NCBI GenBank assembly: GCA_036675345.1
Contig: JAKFFE010000044.1
Location: 1 to 64,000 of the forward strand
Origin: JALYOC01 sp036675345
GTDB lineage: Bacteria; Myxococcota; Myxococcia; Myxococcales; Myxococcaceae
Direction of reading: 5' to 3'
DNA length: 64,000 bases
The position numbers and the translations under genes are program-made. Under the pieces are notes generated by a model that worked only from the letters and a program-made list of their open reading frames with translations, searched no databases and was not told where the DNA came from. Shown here in pieces: positions 35,470 through 43,746 of the stretch. How positions within the stretch are numbered: the stretch's first letter is position 1; every line of letters begins with the position of its first letter.

Positions 35470-36167
35470 TGGACTTCTCCACGATCTTGCAGAGCGCGCA
35501 GCAGCAGATGGTCTCGCTCCAGCTGGGAGATCTGGTGGTGCGGATGGCGGCGGCGGTGGCGATTGGCGCCGGCCTCTCCGTCCGGCCCTGGCGGCGGCTG
35601 ATGAAGCGGCCGCTGCCCAACGCGGAGATGATCCAGGCGCAGATCCTGCTCTGCGCGGCGGCGGCGGTGATCACCTGCGTGATCGGCGACAGCCTGGCCA
35701 AGGCCTTCGGGCTGGTGGGGCTGGGGGGCTTTGTCCGCTTCCGGTCCGGGCTCAAGGATCCCCGCGACGCGGCGATCCTGTTCCTGGTGATTGGGCTGGG
35801 GATGGCCTGCGGACACGGCAGCCTGGGGCTGGCCGGGGTGGGGACGGCGTTCGTGGCCCTGCTGCTGCTGGCCATCGATCTGATCTCCAAGCCCGCCCCG
35901 GACGCGCCGGCGCGGGTGAGGCTGTCCGCCACCGCCGACGACCTGTCTTTGGCGGAGCCGGCGCTGCGTCAGGCGCTGGGGGCGCGCAACGTGCTGGTGC
36001 GCTCCTGCGCGGTGGACTTCGGCAACAGCCGGATGGAGCTGGATCTGGAAGAACCGGTGCCGGGCAGCATCAGCGCCGCGGTGCGGGACTCGACGGTGGG
36101 AACACTCAAGGATCTGCGGTGGGCCACCGTCCCCCCGCAGAAGGGACAGCGGGAGGAGCGGGTATGA
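35469..36167 (+). CDS. DUF4956 membrane protein
   Basis: 232 residues. Four hydrophobic helices in the first 140 residues, with the family hallmark GGFVRFRSGLKDPRDAAILF between helices 2 and 3, then a soluble C-terminal domain of about 85 residues. DUF4956 genes commonly sit beside VTC polyphosphate polymerase genes in bacteria, which is the case here with one gene between. It is the likely membrane partner, perhaps a polyphosphate or phosphate channel; that function is inference. Overlaps the previous gene by one base and the next by four (ATGA). Confidence 0.9.
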   Translation: MDFSTILQSAQQQMVSLQLGDLVVRMAAAVAIGAGLSVRPWRRLMKRPLPNAEMIQAQILLCAAAAVITCVIGDSLAKAFGLVGLGGFVRFRSGLKDPRDAAILFLVIGLGMACGHGSLGLAGVGTAFVALLLLAIDLISKPAPDAPARVRLSATADDLSLAEPALRQALGARNVLVRSCAVDFGNSRMELDLEEPVPGSISAAVRDSTVGTLKDLRWATVPPQKGQREERV

Positions 36168-36859
36168 AGAGCGGGTGGCTGGTGTTGGGCGCGGCGATGC
36201 TGGTGGGGTGTGGGGCCCCGATTCCCCCGGACGATGATGATGGCACCGGCCCGGGGTGCGCCCCCGGGGAGTGCACCCCGCCTCCGGCCACCGAGAGCCT
36301 GTGGCCGATGACCGTGGGCAGCAGCTGGACCTACCGGATCACCGATCCGATCCGCGGCACCTCCGAGAAGCGGGTCCGGGTGGAGAAGCGCGGCGCGATT
36401 CCGGGCTCGGAGCGGGAGGGCACCTTGTTCATCAGCGAGCAGGACCACCTGATCGAGCACTCCTGGCAGGTGGAGGAGGACGGGCTGGCCAAGCGGGTGC
36501 GGGAGGAGGACTTCAACCCCGACGGGACGCCCAAGCGGAGCACCACCTGGTCTCCGCTGACGATCAAGGCGCTGACCCTCCCCCAGACCGCGGGTTGGGA
36601 GAACCGGGTCACGGTGGTGGAGACCATCGTGGAGAACGGGATCACCGACGACAAGAACAAGGAGTTCATCTGGCGGGTGGTGGCGGTGGACGTGGAGGTG
36701 ACCGTGGCCGGGGTGCCGATGAAGGCCATCCAGGTCCTGCGGGACCGGCAGGACAAGGAGGGCAAGGCCCGCACCTACTGGTTCGTTCCCGGGGTGGGCA
36801 AGGTGCGCGAGGAGGGCGAACGCACCGAGGAGCTGACCTCCTTCGACGTGAAGCCGTAG
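36164..36859 (+). CDS. Lipoprotein, last gene of polyphosphate operon
   Basis: 231 residues. Lipobox LVGCG with Cys at about 16, then an Asp-rich tether (PPDDDDGTGPG). The soluble part has TVGSSWTYRI, a motif of a common family of beta-rich myxobacterial lipoproteins, and no catalytic residues I can name. GGGAGGAG precedes the ATG, which overlaps the DUF4956 stop. Likely envelope-bound. Its tie to phosphate metabolism is only by operon membership. Confidence 0.8.
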   Translation: MKSGWLVLGAAMLVGCGAPIPPDDDDGTGPGCAPGECTPPPATESLWPMTVGSSWTYRITDPIRGTSEKRVRVEKRGAIPGSEREGTLFISEQDHLIEHSWQVEEDGLAKRVREEDFNPDGTPKRSTTWSPLTIKALTLPQTAGWENRVTVVETIVENGITDDKNKEFIWRVVAVDVEVTVAGVPMKAIQVLRDRQDKEGKARTYWFVPGVGKVREEGERTEELTSFDVKP

Positions 36860-36904
36860 TCCCGAAAGCGGACGGGCGCTCCCCTCCCCGCCTGCCCGCC
36901 GCTG

Positions 36905-36924
36905 GGCGGACATAAAAGTCCGCC
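36905..36924 (+). terminator. Hairpin after the polyphosphate operon
   Basis: GGCGGAC/GTCCGCC, a perfect 7-base stem with loop ATAAAA, 46 bases past the lipoprotein stop and 54 bases before the phosphatase start. No U-run, so it may be a weak terminator or leader structure that lets some transcripts continue. Confidence 0.45.
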
Positions 36925-36977
36925 AGGTGGCGTTTCCCTTCCGAGCCCAGGACTCGTTCCGGGGCCGGGAGGAAGAC

Positions 36978-38636
36978 ATGCGCCGAGCGTGGGTGGGGAG
37001 GCTGCTGGCTCCAGCAGGGGTGGTGTTGATTCTGGCCGCGGTGCTGTGCGCGGGGAGCGCGGAGGCAGCGGCCTTCACCCGGCGCCCGGCCCTGAACTCG
37101 GTGGACCAGGACTCGGCGGTGGTGGTCTTCCGGCTGGATGCCTCCTGCAGCGTGACCGTCCGCTATGGGGCGGGCACGGACCTGGGGCAATCCGCCTCCG
37201 GGACCTCCACCGGCACCCGCCACGCGGTGACCCTCTCCGGGTTGACCGCCGGCACCCGCTACAGCTACCAGGTGGAGGCCTGTGGTTCGAAGCTGGGCGA
37301 CGTGGACACCTTCCGCTCCGCGCCCTCCGCCAGCACGATGCAGGTCCACTTCGCCGCGATGGGGGACATGGGCACCGGCGGGTCGATGCAGACCAGCGTC
37401 TCCAACCGGATGCACCAGACCGCGCCGGAGCTGTGGTTGGGGCTGGGGGACCTGGCCTACGCCGACGGGACCGACGCGGAGTTCACCAGCAACTTCTTCA
37501 AGCCAATGGGCGAGGCGATGGAGGACATCCCCTTCTTCCCCTCCTCCGGAAACCACGAGTACTACACCGACCAGGCGCAGGCGTACCTGGACGCGTTCGT
37601 CCTTCCCACCAACAACCCGGCCAACTCCGAGCGCTACTACTCCTTTGACTGGGGTCCGGTGCACTTCGTCTCCCTGGATGCGGAGTGCGTGGCGGACTAC
37701 GAGGCCAGCGACTGCGACGATGTGCCGCAGCTGGCCTGGCTGAAGGCGGATCTGGCGGCCACCACCCGGCCCTGGAAGGTGGTGTTCTTCCACCGGCCCT
37801 CCTGGTCCAGCGGTGAGCACGGCTCGAACCTCAAGATCCGGGAGAGGCTGGCCCCGATCCTCGAGCAGTACGACGTGGACCTGGCGCTGACCGGTCACGA
37901 CCACCACTTCGAGCGGACCCAGCCGATGACCGGCGATTCGGTGGACCCCCAGAACGGGATCACCTACCTGGTGGTGGGCGGCGGCGGCGCCAGCCTCCGC
38001 CCCTTCGCGGTCTCCAAGCCCGCCTGGACCGCCTACCGCAACAGCACCGACTACGGCTTTCTGGACGTGGTGGTGAACGGCGGGACCCTGACCGGGAAGT
38101 TCGTCCGGACCGATGGCCAGGTGCTGGACACCTTCACCCTCTCCAAGCAGGTCACCGTCCCCAAGGAGTTCACCCTCACCGTGGCCGCCGAGCCCGCCTC
38201 GGGGACGGTCCCGCTCAAGACCCTGCTCAGCGCGCAGACCAACCTCTCCAACCCCGACTTCCTGTGGACGCTGCCCGACGGCTCCAATGCCAGCGGCGCC
38301 CAGGTGCCGTGGGAGACGACCGAGCCGGGCAGCTACGCGGTCAGCGTCACCGCCACCGGCGAGGGGACCTCGATCAGCAAGTCGATCACCGTGGCCGCCA
38401 ATGCCCCGGACTGCGCGGCCACCAACTCCTGCTTCGTCCCTGACGCCGGCACCGAACCGGTTCCCGATCCCACCCCGGACGCCGGGGGTGGACCGGTGCA
38501 GGGCCCCGGCGACGGCTGGACCGGCGGCGAGGCCCAAGAGGGCACCTGCGGCGGCGGCGGAGGGGCGATCCTGTTCCCGTTTGCCCTGGCCGGGCTGGTG
38601 ATCCGCCGACGGAGGTCCGCTCAGTCGCGGGTGTAG
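36978..38636 (+). CDS. Secreted purple-acid-phosphatase-like protein with MYXO-CTERM-like tail
   Basis: 552 residues. Signal peptide (about 1-30), an FN3-like domain, then a metallophosphoesterase with the dinuclear-metal motifs MGDMG, GDLAYADG, GNHE, FHRP and GHDHHFER, in purple acid phosphatase order. A PKD-like beta domain and a Pro/Asp/Gly linker follow, then TCGGGGG, a hydrophobic helix and RRRR near the C terminus, as in MYXO-CTERM surface anchors. It would release phosphate from phosphomonoesters outside the cell. GGAGGA precedes the ATG. Its 3' end overlaps the convergent peroxiredoxin by 16 bases. Confidence 0.9.
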   Translation: MRRAWVGRLLAPAGVVLILAAVLCAGSAEAAAFTRRPALNSVDQDSAVVVFRLDASCSVTVRYGAGTDLGQSASGTSTGTRHAVTLSGLTAGTRYSYQVEACGSKLGDVDTFRSAPSASTMQVHFAAMGDMGTGGSMQTSVSNRMHQTAPELWLGLGDLAYADGTDAEFTSNFFKPMGEAMEDIPFFPSSGNHEYYTDQAQAYLDAFVLPTNNPANSERYYSFDWGPVHFVSLDAECVADYEASDCDDVPQLAWLKADLAATTRPWKVVFFHRPSWSSGEHGSNLKIRERLAPILEQYDVDLALTGHDHHFERTQPMTGDSVDPQNGITYLVVGGGGASLRPFAVSKPAWTAYRNSTDYGFLDVVVNGGTLTGKFVRTDGQVLDTFTLSKQVTVPKEFTLTVAAEPASGTVPLKTLLSAQTNLSNPDFLWTLPDGSNASGAQVPWETTEPGSYAVSVTATGEGTSISKSITVAANAPDCAATNSCFVPDAGTEPVPDPTPDAGGGPVQGPGDGWTGGEAQEGTCGGGGGAILFPFALAGLVIRRRRSAQSRV

Positions 38637-39124
38637 TCCACGCCGCCCGAGGCGCTGTTCTGCAGCGCCTCCAGCACCCGCAGGGTGTCGGGCACCGAGC
38701 GGGGCACCCGCTCGTTCTGGTACAGCGCGTACTGCAGCACCCCTTCCGGATCGATGATGAAGGTGGCGCGGATCGCGTGCCCCTTCTCCTCCACCAGGGC
38801 GTGGTAGGTCCGGGCGATCTGGTGGGTGGGGTCGGAGAGCAGCGGGAAGGTGAGCTCCCCCAGCGAGGAGGCGATCCAGGCCTTGTGCGAGTGCTTGGAG
38901 TCCACCGAGCAGCCCAGCACCGCCGTCTGCAGGCGGCTGAACTCGGGCTCTTTGCGGGAGAACGCGTCCAGCTCGATCGGGCAGACCTGTGTGAAGTCCT
39001 GGGGATAGAAGAACAGGACCACCCACTTGCCGAGATGATCGGAGAGCGAGATCCGGGCGAAGTCCCCCTTACCGACCACCGCCTCCGCCGAGAACAGCGG
39101 AGCCTTCTGTCCGACCATCAGCAT
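38621..39124 (-). CDS. Peroxiredoxin (AhpC/TSA type)
   Basis: 167 residues. Peroxidatic Cys in DFTQVCPIE with the usual Pro/Thr neighbours and Arg later in the fold. A second Cys occurs in VLGCSVDS, but the C-terminal CPxxW resolving Cys of typical 2-Cys AhpC is absent, so it is a 1-Cys or atypical form. Reduces hydroperoxides in the cytoplasm. ATG at 39124 (39118 is an alternative); no clear ribosome site. Divergent from the RsmB-like gene. Confidence 0.88.
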   Translation of the reverse strand: MLMVGQKAPLFSAEAVVGKGDFARISLSDHLGKWVVLFFYPQDFTQVCPIELDAFSRKEPEFSRLQTAVLGCSVDSKHSHKAWIASSLGELTFPLLSDPTHQIARTYHALVEEKGHAIRATFIIDPEGVLQYALYQNERVPRSVPDTLRVLEALQNSASGGVDYTRD

Positions 39125-39186
39125 CAAACGCACCGAATCCGATTGGGTTACGAAGCCGCGACTGATTAATGAGGGCCTCTCCCGCC

Positions 39187-40950
39187 ATGTCAACGCCTCC
39201 AGGCAAACCTCCGACGTCGTCCAGAAAAACGGGAACGCCCGCTGCCAAGGCGTCGCCCTCCTCCTCCGGCAAGCGGGCCGACACCCGGTCTCCCGCCGAA
39301 CGCGGGGTGGTGCGTGAGTTCCAGGGCGGGCCGGACAGCCGCGGGGATGACCACCCCAAGCAGGAGGGGGCCAAGCGCAAGGAGGGCTCGTCCCGACCCG
39401 CGGATCGTCAGCGGGGTGCGGGTGCGAAGCGGGCCAGCGCGGCGCCGGCCCGGAGCGGCTCGCGTTCGGGAGAGGGGAAGCGCCGGGACACTGCGGGGGC
39501 CGCCCGTCCGGACCCGGTGGACCGCCCGGGGCGGGAGGGCGTTCGCGAGCGCTTCTCGCGGCCGGACCGGCCGGCGGGCACCGCCCGGCGAAGCAAGCCC
39601 AAGACCAAGGCCGAGGAGCGGGGGCTGCGGCCGATCCGCGAGGACCTGGTGACCCAGGCCTGCCTGGAGGTCTACAGCGCGATCCGCCACGACGGGCGGC
39701 TGGCGGACCGGGCGCTGGAGTACGCGCTGCGCAAGAAGAGCAACCTGTACAGCAACGAGCGGCGGGCGGTGGCGGAGCGGATCTACGCGCTGCTCCGTCG
39801 GCAGATCACCGTGGATCACCTGCTGGAGACCGCTCGACCCAGCCTGGTGGGGGTGAACACCACCGCCAAGGATCTGCTGCGACTGAGCGCCTCCCGGGTG
39901 CTGATGGGCGAGGATCCGGTGGCGGTGGCCCGGTCGCTGCTGATGACCCACGAGGACGCGGCCACCCTCCAGTCCCTGCCGGCGGCGGCGGCGGCGATCG
40001 AGGCGCTGCCCCGGGATCAGCGCTTCCCGATCGCCGCCTCCCTTCCTCCGTTCATCGCCGAGAAGTTCCGCGCCGAGTTCGGTGACGACGCCGAGGTGGC
40101 GGTGGAGGCGATGAACGAGCGGGCGCCGCTGACCGCGCGGGTGAACACCCTGAAGATCGACCGCGAGGGGCTGATCCAGCGGCTGCGCGACGAGGGGGTG
40201 GAGTGCCGCCCCACCCCGCTCTCCCCGCTGGGGGTGCTGATGGAGACCCGGATCAACGCCTTCTCCCTGGAGACCTTCAAGGAGGGATTCTTCGAGCTGC
40301 AGGACGAGGGAAGCCAGCTGCTGGGGATGCTGGTGGATCCGATGCCCACCCGGGTGGTGGACGCCTGCGCCGGCGCCGGCGGCAAGACGCTGCAGCTGGC
40401 GGCGGAGATGGGCAACCGGGGCGAGCTGTTCGCGCTGGACGTGGCGGAGGGCCGGCTGGAGGACCTGCGCAAGCGGGCCCGCCGGGCCGGGGTGCACAAC
40501 GTGCGGGTGCGGGCGATCGCCCCCGAGGAGCCCCAGGCGCTGGAGCAGCTGCACGACCTGCTGGAGAAGGCAGACCGGGTAATGGTGGACGCGCCCTGCA
40601 GCGGCACCGGCACCTTCCGGCGCAAGCCGGACGCGCGCTACCGGCTCAGCCCCGAAGCGCTGGAGGAGCACATCGCCCGGCAGAAGCGGCTGCTCTCGCA
40701 GTTCGCCGCGCTGGTGAAGCCGGGCGGGCGGCTGATCTACGGCACCTGCAGCGTGCTCCGCGCGGAGAACGAAGAGGTGGTGGAGGACTTCCTGGCGCGC
40801 CATCCGGACTTCCAGGTCAAGCCGGTGGCCGACGAGCTGGGCCCCGAGCTGGGCGCCCAGGTCAGCCGCGAGGGCTTCCTGCGCCTGTGGCCCCACCTGC
40901 ACGGCACCGACGGCTTCTTCGGCGCGATCCTGATCCGGACCAAGAAGTAG
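39187..40950 (+). CDS. RsmB-like m5C rRNA methyltransferase with long basic tail domain
   Basis: 587 residues. The first 150 are extremely rich in Arg, Pro, Lys and Ser, then come a NusB-like helical domain (about 155-285) and a SAM-dependent RNA m5C methyltransferase domain with DACAGAGGKT, DAPCSGTGTFRRKPD and the catalytic YGTCSVL. Both conserved Cys (in PCSGTG and TCSV) are present. Likely methylates C967 of 16S rRNA. The disordered basic head is unusual and may help RNA binding. Start ATG at 39187; 39169 is possible. Cytoplasmic. Confidence 0.88.
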   Translation: MSTPPGKPPTSSRKTGTPAAKASPSSSGKRADTRSPAERGVVREFQGGPDSRGDDHPKQEGAKRKEGSSRPADRQRGAGAKRASAAPARSGSRSGEGKRRDTAGAARPDPVDRPGREGVRERFSRPDRPAGTARRSKPKTKAEERGLRPIREDLVTQACLEVYSAIRHDGRLADRALEYALRKKSNLYSNERRAVAERIYALLRRQITVDHLLETARPSLVGVNTTAKDLLRLSASRVLMGEDPVAVARSLLMTHEDAATLQSLPAAAAAIEALPRDQRFPIAASLPPFIAEKFRAEFGDDAEVAVEAMNERAPLTARVNTLKIDREGLIQRLRDEGVECRPTPLSPLGVLMETRINAFSLETFKEGFFELQDEGSQLLGMLVDPMPTRVVDACAGAGGKTLQLAAEMGNRGELFALDVAEGRLEDLRKRARRAGVHNVRVRAIAPEEPQALEQLHDLLEKADRVMVDAPCSGTGTFRRKPDARYRLSPEALEEHIARQKRLLSQFAALVKPGGRLIYGTCSVLRAENEEVVEDFLARHPDFQVKPVADELGPELGAQVSREGFLRLWPHLHGTDGFFGAILIRTKK

Positions 40951-40999
40951 GGGCCTGACGCAGTCCGCCCATAAAGGGGACAGGCTGCATTTTCGACCC

Positions 41000-41020
41000 G
41001 GCGCGTCGGAGGACGGCGCC
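41000..41020. terminator. Hairpin between convergent genes
   Basis: GGCGCGTC and GACGGCGCC pair with one bulge around GGAG, lying at the 3' end of the leftward spermidine-synthase-like gene and 50 bases past the RsmB-like stop. It may end both. Confidence 0.4.
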
Positions 41021-43711
41021 TCAGGGCTCGGTCTGCCGGGGCAGGTACATCAAGCACCCGTACTCCAGATCGTGCAGGTACCGGGTGTACACGTCGGCAC
41101 CCGCCAGCGCCTCTGCCCGGCGGACCTCGGCGCGCGCCGGTTCCCGTTCCTTGTACAGCCCGTAGACGTGGGCGCGGATCAGCGCCTGGTGCGCCTGGGC
41201 CGAGCGGGTGATCGCGTCCCGGTCCAGGCTCCAGGGCGGTGAAGGGTGCGAACCGGTGGCCGCAGGGATCGTCCTGCTCGTCTCCTGCTGCCCCGGAGGC
41301 GCACCCTCGGTCACCGGGGGCCGCGGCTGGCCCTCGCGCAGAGGCGCCCCCTGCTCCACCGGCACCCGAGCGTTGTCCTCCCCGGAGAGCAGCTGCAGCG
41401 GACTCTCCGCCGCGGCCAGCAGGTCTCCGGGCGAGAAGCCCTCCCCCCTCCCGGCGAAGTATTCGATCGCCGGCCGGTCGTCGGTGACCGGGGGGACCCC
41501 TTGCGAGTACCGCTGCAGCCCCTGGGTCCCGATCAGGTAGCTGCCCAGCACCTCCTCCACCGAGTCGTAGCCGACCTGGGCCAGGTTCTCCCTCACCGCC
41601 GGCTGGGAGAAGCGCCGCAGCAGCGTCTCCGGGTGGAGCGGGATCGGCTGGTCCGAGGCCAGCACCACCGCCTCCAGCTTGCTGGGAATCCACAGCGAGA
41701 CGTAGGGGAACTCCTCCTGGATGGACTTGATCAGCGCCCGTCCCAGCAGATCCGACTGCTGATCCAGCGGGATCCACTGGGTGAGCATCCCTCCCGGCCT
41801 CAGCCTCCGCCGGATGCTCCGGTACAGCTCCTGGGAGTAGAGGTTCACCGCGCCCTGGGCGGTGGGCGGCGGAGGCTCGAAGGAGATCACGTCGTAGCGG
41901 GCGTCGGTGGCGGTGACGAAGCGGCGGCCGTCGTCGATCACGATCTTCGCCTTCGGGTGCCGGGCGACGTCCAGGTTGGTGCTGGAGAAGTACGGGGCCA
42001 GCGCCACCACGTCCGGGTTGAGATCCACCACCGTCAGCGACTCCAGGCCGGGGTAGCGGGTGAAGCTGGCCGCGGTGCTGCCGGTGCCGAAGCACACCTG
42101 GAGCACGTCCCTGGGATCCGGGTGCAGCAGCATCGGCAGGTGCGCCAACAGCCGCATGTAGCGCTGACCGGAGGGGATGGTGCCCGCGTAGGAGATCGAC
42201 CCGTAGGTCACCTTCCGGAAGGAGAAGTCCGCCGGACACCACTGTGGTTCACAGCGGAAGAAGGGAGAGTCGCAGGTGGACTGCCGGTCGAACTCGAAGA
42301 TTCCCACCGTCCCGTCCCGGCCCTCGCGCATCTCCAGCAGCCGGCTGCCAGACAGCGAGGAGACGCCGCGCACCAGGTGGTCGGCGGGCATCAGGGCGAT
42401 CCCGATCAGCACCAGCGCCGCGGTCCCCCACAGGCTCAGCCCCTGGCGGCGGGTCCGCCCTGGCTCCAGTTGGAACACGGTCAGCCCTACCGCCAGGGTC
42501 AGCACACAGGCAATCGCGAACGAGCGCTGGGTCCCCACCGCCGGGATCAGCGCCAGGCCCACCACCAGCGAGCCCAGGATCCCTCCCAGGGTGTTCACCG
42601 AGTACAGCAGCCCGATCCCCGCGCCGATCCGCTCCAGCCGCTGGGTGGTGATCTCCGCCACCAGGGGAAAGGCCATCCCGATCAGGGTGGTGGGCAGCAG
42701 GATCACCAGCGCGATGTGCGCGAAGTTCAGCAGGTGCCCCACCGCTCCGGCCCGGGCCACCAGGTGGCGGATCAGATAGCCCTCGCCCAGCAGCGCCACC
42801 GAGAGCAGGGCGGTCAGCGCCACCAGCACCTCGATCGCGGCCAGCCTCCCCAGCGGGTTCGGCTTCCCCGAGAGGCGCAAGGCGAACCACAGTCCCCCCA
42901 GCACCAGGCCCAACAGGTACGTCACCAGCAGCAGGGTGAAGACGTAGACGCTGGACTCCATGAAGTGCGAGAGCACCCGGAACCAGAGGACCTCGTAGGC
43001 GATGGAGGCGAAGCCGGCGACGAAGAAGGCCCCCAGCAACAGGGGCAGTCCGCGGGTGCGCGGGGACGAAGGCCCGGGGCTGGCGGGCACGGTCACCGCC
43101 ATCGGCTGCAGCCGGCGGTCCAGCAGGAACGCGGCCACCGCCACCGCCCCGTTCAGCCCGGCGGCCACGAACGCGGTCCGCAGCAGGCCCAGCTGGCCGA
43201 TCAGGAAGAAGCCGGCCACCCCGCAGCCCACCGCCGCCCCCAGGGTGTTCAGCGAGTACAGCACCGCGAACGAGCGCCCCACCTGCGACCGATCCTGGGC
43301 CACCCAGCGACTGAGCACCGGCAGGGTCCCTCCCATCAGGAAGGTGGGCGGGAGGATCAGCAGGAAGGCCAGCGCCGCGCGCACCGGCAGCGGCGCCGGC
43401 AGTCCCCCCAGCAGCTCGGGGAGGTGGGAGAGCAAGAGGCTGATCCCCGCGGCGGCCAGGCCGGTGGCCAGCTCCAGCACCGCGTAGACCCGGACCGGCC
43501 GGGCCATCCGGTCCGCGCGGGCCCCGAAGAACAGGCTGCCCAGCACCAGGCCCAGCAGAAAGGCGCCCACCACCAGGCTCACCGCGAAGGTGGAGTAGCC
43601 GATGGCCAGGGTCAGCTGGCGGACCCAGATGATCTCGAACACCAGCCCACACATCCCGGAGGCCAGGAACAGCGCGGCGACTGCCCGGCGGAGGGAGGGC
43701 TTCTGGTCCAT
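41021..43711 (-). CDS. Membrane-domain/spermidine-synthase-like fusion protein
   Basis: 896 residues. Residues 1-445 carry about 14 hydrophobic helices in two similar halves (each with GLVFEIIWVRQL or FASIAYEVLWFRVL starts), then a spermidine synthase-like Rossmann domain (about 450-740; VCFGTGSTAASF, VDLNPDVV, IDDGRRFV, DVISFEPP) and a C-terminal helical tail. These fusions (MFS-like plus aminopropyltransferase fold) are widespread in bacteria, and their substrates are not established; the catalytic Asp pair of true spermidine synthases is only partly matched. ATG at 43711. Inner membrane. Confidence 0.87.
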   Translation of the reverse strand: MDQKPSLRRAVAALFLASGMCGLVFEIIWVRQLTLAIGYSTFAVSLVVGAFLLGLVLGSLFFGARADRMARPVRVYAVLELATGLAAAGISLLLSHLPELLGGLPAPLPVRAALAFLLILPPTFLMGGTLPVLSRWVAQDRSQVGRSFAVLYSLNTLGAAVGCGVAGFFLIGQLGLLRTAFVAAGLNGAVAVAAFLLDRRLQPMAVTVPASPGPSSPRTRGLPLLLGAFFVAGFASIAYEVLWFRVLSHFMESSVYVFTLLLVTYLLGLVLGGLWFALRLSGKPNPLGRLAAIEVLVALTALLSVALLGEGYLIRHLVARAGAVGHLLNFAHIALVILLPTTLIGMAFPLVAEITTQRLERIGAGIGLLYSVNTLGGILGSLVVGLALIPAVGTQRSFAIACVLTLAVGLTVFQLEPGRTRRQGLSLWGTAALVLIGIALMPADHLVRGVSSLSGSRLLEMREGRDGTVGIFEFDRQSTCDSPFFRCEPQWCPADFSFRKVTYGSISYAGTIPSGQRYMRLLAHLPMLLHPDPRDVLQVCFGTGSTAASFTRYPGLESLTVVDLNPDVVALAPYFSSTNLDVARHPKAKIVIDDGRRFVTATDARYDVISFEPPPPTAQGAVNLYSQELYRSIRRRLRPGGMLTQWIPLDQQSDLLGRALIKSIQEEFPYVSLWIPSKLEAVVLASDQPIPLHPETLLRRFSQPAVRENLAQVGYDSVEEVLGSYLIGTQGLQRYSQGVPPVTDDRPAIEYFAGRGEGFSPGDLLAAAESPLQLLSGEDNARVPVEQGAPLREGQPRPPVTEGAPPGQQETSRTIPAATGSHPSPPWSLDRDAITRSAQAHQALIRAHVYGLYKEREPARAEVRRAEALAGADVYTRYLHDLEYGCLMYLPRQTEP

Positions 43712-43746
43712 GGAGGGAGGGTAGCTGATCTGGTATCCGATCCCTT

